A stretch of DNA of 64,000 nt from Prosapia bicincta (lineage: Eukaryota > Arthropoda > Insecta > Hemiptera > Cercopidae), in contig JBAIZL010000002.1 of the NCBI GenBank assembly GCA_036971475.1, forward strand, positions 172,749,024-172,813,023. The letters are read 5' to 3'. The notes under the pieces are model-generated. The model saw only the letters and a program-made list of their open reading frames with translations, searched no databases and was not told the DNA's origin. This document shows, piece by piece, positions 10,740 through 23,255 of the stretch (positions within the stretch are counted from its first letter, which is position 1; every line of letters begins with the position of its first letter). A program made the position numbers and the translations under genes.

Positions 10740-12180
10740 GAAAGTTAAACTTATTTAAATATTGGTTTTAATGGTAAACATTAATTTAAAGTCATTCCAA
10801 TCAATTTTTTTTTTTATAGCATTCCTTGTAGGCGAAGCTATTTCACTGTTTCATATGTGTATTTTTCTAAATGATTACATTTTATGTAATTCGTTTTTAA
10901 TATTGCTTGATACAGTGTACTAGCTCTAAATAAGCTGTAGAAAGTTATTGCATTTTCTCCAACTATGGCAACTTTTACCTCAGTGGACATGCTTGATTTA
11001 TTGTAGTTCAGTCTGACATGTATAAGAATACTTTTAACTTTATCTGAAATAACTTATAATTATACATTACATATTACTGATCATTTTATGGTATACAAAA
11101 TAACATATGTATTTAGTTCCAACTTGATCGTTGAAGTTTTAGCTTTAACCACCTGATTATTTCTATTTTTACAATAGTTTTAAAAAAATATTTTTTGAAA
11201 CCTTGTTCCCACTTAGTGCTTTTGAATAATCAAGACTTACAGCCTACAATTTACTTTTATCTGAAATTCTAGTTATCTGATGATGTCTAATTCTATGGTC
11301 AAAACCATCAATTTAAATATGATTTGCTTTTCCCTGACTTTGCATTTTTTTACTTTAATGTTGATTGAACAATAGATATTGTTTGTTTACCATTTATATT
11401 ACATAGATTTTGTTTATTAATATTATTTATCATTTTAATAATATCCTATATGAATTTATACCTTCCTATACAAATTTAGGTGTTTAAGAAGAAAAGTGAA
11501 GTGATTGTTTCAGTAAAATTTAAATTATATCCCTTTATTTTATATTTTCATATGTATGTTTATTTAAAATTTTTATAATTAATGATTTGAATGATTTTAC
11601 AGTACTTGCTCATAACAGAGTAAATTCTGTGCCTCAGGCTTTCTGCATTGATGAAGATCGACATGCCATTTCATCTGTTGGCAACATGTTCACATGTTCA
11701 AGTTTAACATAATATGGCTTTGAACGATAGAGTTTTGCGGTTTTTCTACTGAGAATATATGACTGTATTCAGAGGTATATTAAAGAAATTGAGAACTATT
11801 GCAGTTATCCATCTCAGCCTCAGTTTTAGGCGACTAGCCATGCATTTTTCACATTTGAAATCTAGTATCCTAGTACTCCCTTGTCCGATTTGCCTTGAAT
11901 CCCATTTTTTTTACACCGAGATGTTCTTTTGTTTTTATTGGGCAGATGATACCTTGTATTACTCTCTCTGTCTTAAACACTTCAGCATCACAATGATTTC
12001 ACATTACTTTGTTATAATTGAAATATAACAAATGTTATTAAAATTTATTATTTTTTTGAAATTGAATTTAACAGTACTTGGCTGTCTCAAAGTTTGAAGC
12101 CTAAGTTAGCAACAATATTTTGTATACTAGACCCTTGGCATTCTTAGACCCTTTGGGAAGTCAGCAGTTCAATTTATGGT
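10740..12180. other. Intergenic AT-rich stretch, no gene recognised
   Basis: No convincing exon. The open frame at 11759-12028 is rich in Phe/Leu/Ser and lacks a motif. A short stretch near 11645-11680 ('TTGATGAAGATCGACATGCC') resembles the core of the 10.63-kb hammerhead but does not keep its GAAA or stems. Confidence 0.5.
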
Positions 12181-12184
12181 TTAA

Positions 12185-13088
12185 CCCTTAGCGCTCGGAT
12201 TTTTGTAACATGCTTTGCTTCCCCACTTGTAATTAAATTGAGACAAATTCCTCACCTGCAGGTTGCATTATAGTTTATGGGAAACTTTGTTTTCTCTTAC
12301 TTGATTATAGTAAACTAAGCTATTTTTATTCACTAATACTGTATGTACATGATTTTATTATCTTATTTGTAGTTTTGCAGAGTATGATATCTTTGAAAAC
12401 AGTCTTCCGGATGAAGTCCTGGTTTTCTGCCGTATGTTTTGTAGTGAAAAACTGTTTCCCTTCTACCTCCTTTTATCTTCCTGTTACTGCAAACTACATT
12501 ATCCTTAGAACTACTTTTATCATTGGTAAAGAATGTAATTTTCCATTCAGTCTTTTTTCTTTGTCAGTAGTTGATGCCCTCTTACTATACGGGTTATTCC
12601 TGATATCACCAATGCGTTCCCTCACTAAGTTTTGGCGAAACTATTTTTGTTTAACAGGATTTTCTCTCATTTCCTTTTTTTTGTTATTATAGATAATAAA
12701 ACTACTTACTACAGCTACATCTAATAATCAGAAAAACATTTTCCTCCACCATTTATTTGTTTGTCTCGTAAAACTACACGGTTCATTATATTGAACAGCG
12801 CCCTTATATTAAATCTACACCACCCATAAACTGGTTATATTTACAAATAATTATTGGTTTAATTATTTTGTTTATGAAACTGAACTACATTCTAATAAAT
12901 CCTAGGCATTTTCAACTTAGTTCACATTATTTTCAATAGAGTGTAGCACCAAACGGTAAAAGATTGAATGTCGTGGGCTTCGCCGGAGACGAGTTATAGG
13001 CATTTGAAAATCGTGTCGGGTGACCCCGACATACGAGTAAACTGCAATATACGCTTGCGGGGTTCCCCCGACAGTCGAGTGCTAAGGT
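12185..13088 (-). mobile_element. piggyBac-like element, non-autonomous
   Basis: TTAA at 12181-12184 and 13089-13092 flank the element. The terminal inverted repeats are CCCTTAGCGCTCGG (left) and ACCTTAGCACTCGAC (right, reverse-complemented). GC-rich subterminal blocks GTCGGGTGACCCCGAC and GGGGTTCCCCCGAC near the right end (about 13013-13075) stand out from the AT-rich background and are probably transposase-binding repeats. About 904 bp in total, so most of a transposase gene is missing. The remaining coding part lies on the minus strand. Confidence 0.8.
12368..12700 (-). pseudogene. piggyBac transposase C-terminus with cysteine-rich domain
   Basis: On the minus strand, broken frames encode the end of a piggyBac transposase. 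They include a 'NPYSKRASTTDKEKRLNGKL' segment and then, in shifted frames, Cys/His positions in the pattern of the C-terminal RING/PHD-like zinc domain (including 'NRKIKGG', 'GLHPEDCF' and 'YHTLQNYK'). Several frameshifts and a stop separate the pieces. The catalytic core is absent. The coding end is about 180 bp from the left terminus, a normal spacing. Confidence 0.65.
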
Positions 13089-13092
13089 TTAA

Positions 13093-13990
13093 GCTGTCTG
13101 ATTTTATTTTATTCTTCTGAAATATTGTCTTATAAATTTCTATAGTGAATTAAATTTTTTAAATTATTTTTTTCAATTCTATTTAGTCTATTATGGATTT
13201 AAAGAGCCTGGCAAATCCATATGCTATGTGTGATGATCCATAAATCCAAATTAAAAGTGGATTAACTATTTAAACATTGACAGCTGCTCAGTAGGCCTAT
13301 TTAATATCTCTGATTGACAAGAACTCAGCCTGTCCGAAAATATTGTTATTACTTCAGTGTTCATGTGAGTCTAATTTAAGATTACAGATGGAAATATTAC
13401 CAAGATAGTCTCCTGATTATGTAGAATCAAATTAACATTGGTAAGTTTGATAACTGTAATACAATACAACACTGTTATTATAATGGTGCAGCCCATTGCT
13501 ATTGTGTGTAACCAGAAGTTGCCAATGCTTAATAATCAGGGGAAAGGTTTGTAAATTTTATTATATTAAATAGTTATGAAATTGTTTGGGAAAACATAAA
13601 TTTATTTGCTTTTAAGAAGTAAAGTCAGTGATCGTTTTCTGAAGAATCGAAGCTATATTTGGTGATATGTTAATTCATTAATTTGATGGAGTTAATACAT
13701 TACATTTGTCCCTGAACTTTCCACGTGCTCGAGCCATCCCTGTTTGATTCTTATAGTACACAGAAGTGAGTTAATGTTTTTAAACGTTCAAGGTTTTGCT
13801 GCTTTCCCTATTACCATCAGCAAAATGTTGTTTGTTGCCAAGGCTTTGCTGCAAGCTAAGACATTTAAGTGTTGTTTGTTTATTGTAAATCCAGACTTCC
13901 TGTCTTGCGAAGCCAGGCTTTTGGTAGTCAAAGCCTTAAAATTCAGTCTTGTTTCATCTGCACTGTAAATTTGTTGTATTGAGTAGTTTT
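13093..13990. other. Non-coding stretch, no gene recognised
   Basis: No domain or splice-bounded exon is visible. The open frame 13744-13968 is hydrophobic without motif and probably fortuitous. Confidence 0.5.
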
Positions 13991-14004
13991 GGGAAGATGT
14001 AGAG

Positions 14005-14935
14005 ACAAATTTGCCAGTAGAAGTTCAAAATTTGGGCGTGGGGACAGATACGAATGTAGGGACTAGCGTAAACACTGAGGTAGATATGCTACAGCTAATG
14101 CAATTCATAAGTGCGCGATTTGAAGATGCAAACAGTAAATTTGATCAAACTAATAATAAAATAGATAAAGCTACACAAGAGTTAAAATAGTAAATTAGAT
14201 CAAACTAATGGTAAAATAGATGAGATAAATAAAAATAATGAAGAGTTTAAAAAAGAAATTAAGGATAGAATTGTTAAGGATAGAGAAGAATGGAAGAATG
14301 AAAGCTTAGGGAAACAATAAAATTGATACAACCGAACAAAATTTAAAAGAGACAATCGAGTGAAGAATTGGAGAATCTGAACAACAAATGCGGACACACC
14401 AAAATGAACAAATAAATTACGTTGAGAAATACATTGACAGCATGGACAAAAAATTACAAACTAAACTAGCTGACATCGAAATAATATGCGCCGATCAACA
14501 TCAAAAACAAACGGGAGATATAAACACACTCAAAAATGAAATTGAACAACATATTACTGACAACCCTAAGTTAAAACTGTTAGACGACCATCTTAAACAA
14601 ATCATAAATCAGTTAAACTCTGTAGAAAATTGAAAGGAAAACACAATTGCAATTGCAGTAGAAACTAACATAATTTTCACCTGGGAAGAGCGTGCACCTA
14701 TGATTTTCCTTCAAGACATAATTAGCCTTTTTGAAAAATTTTGTCAGGAAAATGATTTAGACTGGATAGCTACGCATCTAAAAGGGCAGGCTTTAACTTG
14801 GTGGAGACTTTATTCTGGAAGTTTTAAGGAATTTACGAGCTTTGTAGAAGCATTTAAAGAAAGGTTTTGGAGTGAAATAATTCAAGGTAGGGCTAGAGAC
14901 AAGTTACGACCAACTCAGGCAGACTAGCTGTCTGT
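14005..14935 (+). pseudogene. Ty3/gypsy-type Gag remnant
   Basis: A frame with 'LQLMQFISARFEDANSKFDQ' starts the region. It is followed by a coiled-coil-like, Lys/Glu/Asn-rich segment with internal stops (14100-14630). Then 14700-14926 encodes 'WIATHLKGQALTWWR' and 'FVEAFKERFW', the core of the retrotransposon Gag capsid family. No protease, reverse transcriptase or LTR is visible on either side, and the frame stops at 14925-14927. It is an isolated fragment of a different element from the one at 24.6-31.3 kb. Confidence 0.75.
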
Positions 14936-16560
14936 TAAATCGTTGTAAATAAGACAGGTTACATTAAAATTCTCGTTTGGGTTTACAAAAAAAGATTTAA
15001 TTTTGAAACAATTAAAATAGTCAAAATATTACACTTTAAAAAAATTTGCTTTTTACAAGTTTAATATCATAAATTAAAATACAAAAGTTAACGTTCTTTA
15101 AAAAATGTTTTGGGACAAAGCTAGGTTAATGCACGCTGGCATCGTTTTACTGATTTTGAACGTATCAAAAAATATCAAAAATTAAATTTAAAAACATACC
15201 TTGACAATCACTTGAACTTTCTTGTTTGTTTAGCACATATTATAATTTGCACATATGTTTACTTTTTTAACGTCGTTAAACTTTGAAAATAATAAACTAA
15301 ACGTCACATAGCCACTTATGAAAAATTTCACCATTGTTAATAAAATTGAAATCAAATTATTGAAGGTTTTAACACAAAATTATAACGATTGCCAGCCCAT
15401 CTCATTCTCCATCCAGCGTAGCTAGTGAAAGATAGATGAAAACGCTTTTTCTCATGGTAACCTAGCTCAAGGTTTGAAATCTCCACACCCTTGTATATTC
15501 AGAAAAAGCTTTTCATTCAGTTACTACTTTTTAACATGGCATCATTTTGACTAGCGTTGTCATGAAACATTTTTAGAAACAAAAATTTCTTTTAAACAAG
15601 GCCGATTTTACATTAACAACAAATATTTACGCAACATGCTAAATTGTAACAAAAAATCATTTAGCATGTTACAGTTTAGGAATTATAAACAATTAAATGA
15701 AGAACAAAAATTTATTTTATTTTTGTTCAAATGAAAAAGAAGCATGATATGTTCAAAATGTTTTGTTATTGTATTATATTTCACCTAAAAAGAGTACATA
15801 TTGCAATATATTAATGTATGATGTATATTTATTATGATTTTTTAAAAGTGCCTATACAAAACAGTGAAATATGCCGTGGCTCTGCTACTTTCTAATGTTC
15901 ATGTCTAGGGTTAACTGTGATAAGGTTATAGAGATCACTAAAAATGAAATTGTATGAAATAATGATTGTACAAGTAAAAATACATTTAAATAAACATGAT
16001 TTTTATTTTATTTTAAATCCTGGTCAATCACTACAGTTAGGTAGTGATCACTACAGTTAGGTATATCTGAGCTTGCTCATATAACTGAGAAGATACGTAG
16101 GATTTTCCTTGTTCCAGTGACATGAATTAAAGTAAAATACAGTAAAATTTATAAATTAATAAAGTTAATTTTAATATAGTTTATTTACTGTATTTGTAAT
16201 TCCAAGATACCCTAGTGTGACTTAAGATATCATAGTCAAACACAATGCACATGATCCACAACAAAAGTTCTACATTAATGAAACGTACATATTAAACCTG
16301 ATAAAGTTGTTTTAATAACCTATAAAAATGCATCACTTTAAAAACTTTAATCTAAACATGACATTTTAAAAGTAATTTAATTTTATATCCTGTATAATAC
16401 AATCAACATTTTATATTGTATAACTGGGGGGGGGGGGGCGAACCATCAGCATCTACTAAGTTTGGTTTGTGTACAGGTGTCAGAGCCTGTCAACTAATAT
16501 CCATCCAGACATGCTAAGGAGAATACAATTAGGCCTAAAGTTCTGGAGGTTGAAGTGATC
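14936..16560. other. AT-rich stretch with small tandem and homopolymer repeats
   Basis: No gene. At about 16027-16064 a ~20-bp unit 'GTGATCACTACAGTTAGGTA' is tandemly repeated. A run of 13 G lies around 16425-16438. Confidence 0.55.
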
Positions 16561-16639
16561 CAAGGTTGCACCCGCTCCTATACTCATGCCTGACACCATG
16601 ACTGGCCTAAACACATTTATGGAACCACAAAAACGTCAA

Positions 16640-17730
16640 ACTGATTCATCTGACTAGCCTAAAGTTGATGGTAGCAGTGTCACCGACATGCCATCTCCAA
16701 AATATTTAGTGTTTTTAAGTGGGGAAGAAGGGAAAGACTCATCTAAAGTATCTGCTTTCCTTATGAACAAAACAATTACTGCTTGTGCGGGAGGACTGGT
16801 TACTTCCATTAATAAATGAGTCACTGCTTGATGCAACATGTACTCAGAAATAAATCCATTCTCTTTCCAATATGACCTTCTTTAACCAGGTTGAGGTATT
16901 TGTGCTCCTCATAGATCCTTGAATTCTTCAAAGGGGGTCATCACATGTAGAGATTTGATGAACAACTCTGTTGACGATATAAAGTCTGAACTCACTTCTC
17001 AGTCAGTCATGGCGACACCTATCATGAAGACTGACATAGGCGAAAAAGTTGCAACAGCGTCTTTCATTCTTATAGATGCCAAATCGGAGATTCCCGAATT
17101 TATACACGCGGGATTCCAAAGACTGTTGGTTAGGCCCTATGTAACTAACTCTCGGCAATGTTTTAAAAGTTAGCGATTTTGGCACATTAGTTCTTCCTGT
17201 TCCAAGCAGGGGGTATACGACCAATGTAGCGTTTAGGGCTATAATGAAAACGATTGCATTAGTGCTTCAAAATGTGCTAAGTGTGGTGGTGGACATCCAG
17301 CGTGATCATTTAACTGTCGGAACTTTAAAGAAGGGAAGGCAATCCGTGACATATGCTCCAGCAGAGATTGACTAAAATCTATGCCGCTAATGTGGCCGCT
17401 ACAACATTGTCCCTTGTGAACTGTGCTGCTCTCACGAAAAAATAGAAGTTAGAGATTTGCTTCTTTAATCAACCTCTTCCGCGAGAGAGCTTGATGCACG
17501 AAGCGAGTCATTGACGGACACTCTCAGTTCAAAGCAAAAGAAATTGCCATCTGGCAATAAGCATTGTGCATCTAAGGTAAAAAATGACAAATTTGCTTCC
17601 TTAATCGATCCCTTCTGCGAGAAAGCTTGGTGCACGAAGTGAGTTATTGACCGACACTTTGAGTTCAAAGCAAAAGAAATTGCTATCTGGCAATAAGCAT
17701 TGTGCATCTAAGGTAAAAAAATGACAAGCG
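16640..17730 (+). pseudogene. Jockey-like LINE ORF1 (Gag-like) remnant
   Basis: The plus-strand frames encode the nucleic-acid-binding ORF1 of a jockey-clade non-LTR retrotransposon. 'PKYLVFLSGEEGKDSSKVSAF' is interrupted by stops. It is followed by 'LNSSKGVITCRDLMN', 'SELTSQSV', 'ATASFILIDAKSEIPEFIHAGF' and 'VRPYVTNSRQCFK'. After a break comes a zinc-knuckle part, 'SKCAKCGGGHPA', and a trailing 'KAIRDIC'. Several stops and frameshifts are present. The C-terminal tail was duplicated in tandem (17456-17726). No ORF2 follows. Confidence 0.78.
17456..17726 (+). repeat. Tandem duplication (2 x ~135 bp) in the LINE ORF1 tail
   Basis: Two adjacent copies begin ATTTGCTTC at about 17456 and 17591. 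Both contain 'AGTTCAAAGCAAAAGAAATTG' and end 'AAGCATTGTGCATCTAAGGT'. About 90% identical by eye. Confidence 0.85.
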
Positions 17731-19888
17731 AGTTGAACAAGCAACATTTCAGCCTAAAAACTTGTGTTCGTGGATTTTGACGATTTCTTCAAAAACTAGA
17801 ATTTGTATTTTAATAGCTTAAATAACACACAACATATCATAAATTCATGTTATGTTCACAGATTTATTTGTTGTTTGGTCATAGAATGTTGTGCATGTTA
17901 AAATTTTCAGATACATTGGATTCAAATAATGCTACAAAAACGTTTGTCTTTCCCAAACTGTAACGGCCATGTAGCTCAGCATCTTATGTTTTGTTATTTA
18001 TACTTCCTTACTTCAACAGTGTGTACAGGATAAGGTTTTAAAAATTTTTGAAATGCTTGCTTAAAAAATACATGAACATTCATGATTTCAAGAAAAAATC
18101 GCATAAATCCATGAACTTCAGCATTTTTTAGTGCAAAAAAATGAAAATTAAGATAATTCTTATAATACAAACAATAGATAAATTCTGCAAACGAATGCGA
18201 ATCTATGGTCGATTCTATGTCTATTAAGCTATTTAAATGAGAATTCTATATATAAAAGAAATCGAAAAAATCCAAGAACTATAGTTCATGCATTTTTTAA
18301 ATACTAGCCTATAATATTATATCACTTTGTGAGCAAGGTAGTTATTTCATCAAGGTAGTTCGGGAAACGCAATGTTCACTAAAAATTCACTTTATATTTA
18401 CACTAATTGTTAGGTCACTAGTTAGACACGACACTGCACGACACATTTTCACAACTAACTTTCAAACTAACCTGTTCTTGTTAACATTCTCAACTCTTAC
18501 TAAAGATATTTTTGGCTAACGGAAAGACAGATGTTCACCCTATTGTAATCTTTACCTGGAGTCTCTGTCTTTTGTCATGTACAAGAAACCACCCTGTCTT
18601 ATATTTCATAAATTATCTGAGCAACTATATTCAAGGCCTTATTTCTCTATACACAACTTAAACCTACTATTCTAAATTCCAATTATTTACTTTTAACGTC
18701 TATCACAATGCTGATGTTTTTTTTTACTGGCTGTAGTCAACACTTCACTAGATTGCAAATCAATTTTTCATTTAGAGCTCTTATTTTGAAACAAGTATTT
18801 TAGTATTTCTTTACTTTTAAATAGTCTTAAATATATTATATTGACTACTTGTAAACTTGGCTAGTACAATTTTATAACGATGGAATCCGGAGTACTCAAT
18901 ATTTCAATCCTGAAACTCTTGTTTCAGAGTTTATAAGGTCAACAAAAATAAGTTTTATGTTTGAAAGTCATGGACTTATTGCAGTATGTAGGTTGATTAA
19001 TACATGTATAGCATATTGTTCACATTAAAAGCTATACGTCTCCTGCATAGCTTAAAGTTAAACGACCATTTCTCAATATGCATCTAAAGTTCAAATTTCA
19101 TTAGAAATTTGGTTAAGATCTGAACCAAATACCACTTAATCGATTATATCCAATGATTTTTATTTTGTACAGAGTAAAATCCTTTTTTTATAAACATGGA
19201 GGAAAATGAATTTCATGCTACTAATTAGGTGAATTAAAAATATTGTGAAAAATATTCAAAAACTATATGAATTATCTTGGGCTTTTAATATTATTGATCA
19301 AATTTAATTAATTATCAGTTTGATTGTAAGAAAACTTGTGTTAAACATATTAAAATACTAAAATACATGATTACCACTATGAATGTAATTTTGTGTTAAA
19401 TGATGGTTTTATTATTTTGTAAATATTCAGTTTGTTAAACATAGATATTAGTTAATCATACGTTACAGTAAATTAATATGTAAGCAACAGTCTAGATATT
19501 ACACATTATGGAGCTATTTAATTTTAAATTTTAATCCACCGCTAATCATTCAATTTAGAGTTTTAAATTATGAGCCTAATATCTTTATTTTAGGCTACAC
19601 TAAATCAATAACATTTCATTTAGTTACAGTTTTATGATTAAACCATCGTAGTAGTTTGGTAATTAGATGATTTTGACAAGCGAGCTGTTCAAGTCTCATG
19701 ACTCAAACATTTTGAATAGGTCCTATGTTTCATTATCATCAGTTTGAACCTCAAATTCTATATAAATTGTCGTTTCAAATGTGTCCAGGGCATCATGAAA
19801 AAGTAATTTATTTTGATAACCAAAATTATATTAGAAATTATATTATTAAAATAATAGATTTTAAATACCAAAATATTATAAAGCACTA
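17731..19888. other. AT-rich stretch without recognised gene
   Basis: No exon or family motif seen. Short imperfect inverted pieces at 18062 and 18302 (TTAAAAAATACATGAAC and GTTCATGCATTTTTTAA) could be the ends of a ~240-bp miniature element, but no target duplication supports this. Confidence 0.5.
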
Positions 19889-19889
19889 A

Positions 19890-20895
19890 TACACAGTGAT
19901 CCCTTGTTATTTGCGGGGGATATGCTTCAAAGGGGAGAGTTACGCTTCATATCAAAAATTTTAACATTCATTACAACTATACTATACTTCCGTCTGTAAT
20001 TTCCGTCAAATCGTGGTTTGTTCTTTTCAAAACATTGTCGACATCTTCACTGTTAATGTCCCCGTTAAGTCCATGTACTATTAAGACAATATCAATTCGT
20101 GAGATCTACAGCACAGCAGAACAGTCAAATGATCCTTTACAGGCTAAAATCCCGAGCAGATTTCTCCTCAATAAATATGAAAGTTAGTGAATGTATTCTT
20201 TTCCAAAACAGTCCGGTCTCATCCGTGCTAAAAACTTGATCGACTGTGTAGCCTTTCTCTGAAATAAGATTTTTAAAATGCGTTGGAAATGAATTATCGG
20301 CTACGTAGTCCAATGATACTGAATCACTGAAACATTTCACTTTGTAAAGAGAAAACCATCTCACGAATTTGTCAAACCAGCATTCACTTGCTGAAAATGA
20401 TTGACTGTCCGGTACGTTCACCACCGTTTTGAGCAAAATGTTTATACAAACACCTAGCATTTTCGTAAAAAAAATTAAACTCAGTAGCACCCATTTTTGT
20501 GTTAGATCTGCTATTCACACACTCAAAGCGTTTTTCAATGTTTATATCATGACACACAGAGGTAACTTTCGCTTTTTTGGCACTCCTTTATTTCCTCATT
20601 TTTGAGAGAAATTGAAAAATTTTCCCAACAACAATTTAAGGGAAAAGATAAAACTATATATAGTAGTGTACAGTATAATTAATGTTCGGAGAATTATAAG
20701 ATTTCTTTGTAATAAATAACTACAACACGGTACAAAATAAATAAAACAAGAAGACATTATCCTACAACCTGCACACTAACTATACTGCCTTCTTTATCTT
20801 TTTTTTTTTTTTTCAATATGATGCATATTAGCGGGATAACCTGTATTTTGCAAACCTCGAATAAGCGAAACCGCGAATAGCGTGGGACTTCTGTA
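19890..20895 (-). mobile_element. Tigger/pogo-like DNA transposon, non-autonomous
   Basis: TA flanks both ends. The termini are related inverted repeats of the Tigger type: 'CAGTGATCCCTTGTTATTTG' on the left and 'CAGAAGTCCCACGCTATTCG' on the right (reverse-complemented). The interior keeps a minus-strand fragment of the transposase and ends in a poly-T run. At about 1 kb it is a deleted derivative of a ~2.5-kb element. Confidence 0.78.
20137..20490 (-). pseudogene. Tigger-type (DDE_1) transposase fragment
   Basis: The 117-codon frame contains 'FSASECWFDKFVRWFSLYKV', the end of the CENP-B/Tc5-type DNA-binding domain. It also contains 'ISEKGYTVDQVFSTDETGLFWKR', the start of the catalytic domain with the first Asp of the DDD triad (usually 'NADETGL'). 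The remainder of the catalytic domain, with the other two acidic residues, is missing. Position and strand agree with the flanking Tigger-like termini. Confidence 0.82.
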
Positions 20896-23100
20896 GTAAA
20901 GTTAGGGCACATATCCTACCTTTTACTCAGAGTTCTTGACTTTTCCTTAGTTACGTATTTTCTCACTTCACACAATGCAAAGATATGACCTTATACCCGT
21001 GTGATGCTACTTGACTAATTTTAGGGAAAGACATATGATCCAAGCATATTTTGTTGAATTCAATGGTCATTCATTGTAATTAATATTTAACTTCATTAGG
21101 TTGCCCATAACTTTACTTGAGAGGCTAATATTTCCTTGGATGTCCAATGTAATTATCAACTGTGGCAAGGAAACCTATATCATCTGCAAATGTAGCACAA
21201 ATAGATTGCTTATTAATATGGCCTAAATGTTTTCAAAATAGGAATCTTCTCGTGTCATGCTAAATTATTTGTATGATATTTATGGTTCACGTTTTTAAGA
21301 GTAGGTACTGTGCAGAAACGAAAATGTTGTGATTGTGAATCAGCCCCTCATCATAAACTATGTCAAAAGCTTGGGCAAATTACAATGAAAAATTCCAAGC
21401 AAGCGGTATTTTGTTCCAGAATTATCGTCACGAACCTTGGTGTGCGTTTAGGACCGCTGTAGTTGGTACAGGGAGTGTGTCAGGACCTCGCTTGTTGACC
21501 CATAGGCTTTCAGAATTAGGCTTTATTTTAACATTCAGTATTACGTTTTCTATCATAACTTCATCCTAGTTAGCTAAATATTGTCGTGCATATCGCACAT
21601 TCAATAAAACTACAGTAGGTAGATTCTACATTAGTTTAATGTTTCCACAGTAGGTTGACAAATTAATGAGTATCCAATTGTTCGTAGCATAATAGTTATA
21701 TTGAAGGCTTGAATTATCAGTTACAAGCAGGGAACGAACTAATGAAAATGAAATTTAATGGAAGAAAACGACCTGTCTCTTAGAGGGAGGTTTGATTGTT
21801 ATACAGTACAAACATCAAAGGTTTTTTTAAGAGGATTGAATATGTAATATGGTATACTTTAGTATAATATCTGAGGAAAAGGTTTTTATATTCAAATTTC
21901 TATTGAATAACTACATATTTATCGTCACTTTGTATTTAGACGCATAAATAATAATATGCAAATTTAAAGTTTCAAGTAAACGTTATTGACCATCTCTAAG
22001 AAAATGACATCAACTTGGCTGATAATTAGATTTAGAAAGACTAAACATGCATCTGATGCTCTCAGTTAATGTATATTGTTTTAGTAGTAGCGAATGTTAA
22101 AACAAAAGAAACATTTATTTGTATTCATAATAGACTATATGACGTAGCTGGCATCCAATCGAGCACTATATAGAGATGCATTAACAGCAAAGCTTTGTTT
22201 GACGCCTGGAGTGAGTGACGTGTAACCAACTGTGTCTCAAGTAGAGTGTAAATAATAACAACAGCCAACACATACATTGCAAATTTAATTAGCCAGGGAA
22301 ATTCAACAGCCAGAGAAAATTTTATTAGTCAAAGAGGGGTAAATGCCGTACATCATGAGCTTCACTACCACAAATGGATTGAAAGCCTTTTTACAGCTCT
22401 TACATTAAAGCCCGCATCATTGAAACATGAATTAAAAGGTAATTCTTTGGAGAAAACTTTCCATTATTAATAGTATTTATTACAGAAAACAATTTAAAAA
22501 TTATATTTTGCTACACATATTAATAACTAAAAATTGTTGGTAAACAATTATATGACAGAGGGAGAAATACTTTCATACTTTAAAGAAAAGAGAATGGTTT
22601 AAAGTACGTATTTATATGGTTTAAAATTATTTTACCAGGAAAGGAATAATTTAATGTTAAAAAAGAAAACATTAAAGTGAATGACAGATTATTTTCTTGC
22701 ATAAACGCATCTCTAAAAAAATGATCGGAAGAAAAAAAATTCCTTTTAAAAAATTTTAATGTTATTGGTAATTTAAAAAATTATATTTGTATCCTTTTTG
22801 TCAATTTATTTTTTTTTGGTAATTATTTAAAAATGTCGATGATTAAATTAGGATACGTGGATAAGATAAAGTTCATTGAACTAACAGAGAAATTTACACT
22901 AGCTGTTTGATCAGCTGAAGGTCAGTGTAAGCTATAGGTGGAAGATGTATTTTTTTGAAGGCCATTCAGGAGGTAATGCCCATTTTCTTGATAGTAAAAC
23001 ATGTGGAAGTATCGACCAAACAACAGCTGCTAGGTATGAGTGCTTGCGGTTCGAATAATGTTCCGTTTAAGTTTCAGTTCACGGAGTATTAGAACCTTCA
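20896..23100. other. AT-rich stretch without recognised gene
   Basis: No family motif or paired inverted repeats recognised. The open frame 21360-21569 has no supporting splice sites or motif. Confidence 0.5.
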
Positions 23101-23255
23101 GAAGCTTTTCCTGTAGAAGCCTTTGGAAGGCTTTAGAAGCCTTTAGAAGTCTTTAGAAGCCTTTAAAAGCCTATAGAAGCCTGTAGAAGCTTTTAAAAGC
23201 CTATAGAAGCCTTTGGAAGCCTTTAGAAGCCTTTAAAAGCCTTTAGAAGGACCGC
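23098..23255 (+). repeat. 10-bp minisatellite (TTTAGAAGCC)n
   Basis: About fifteen degenerate copies of TTTAGAAGCC / TTTAAAAGCC / TATAGAAGCC / TTTGGAAGCC in phase, starting after 'GAACCTTCAGAAGC' and ending at 'TTTAGAAGGACC'. Confidence 0.9.

Noticed and set aside
11640..11690. Second hammerhead (TTGATGAAGATCGACATGCC)
   Set aside because: Resembles the 10.63-kb core but lacks the GAAA and both stems.
18050..18305. Miniature transposon with ends TTAAAAAATACATGAAC / GTTCATGCATTTTTTAA
   Set aside because: Only about 17 imperfect terminal bases, no target duplication and no second copy in the window.
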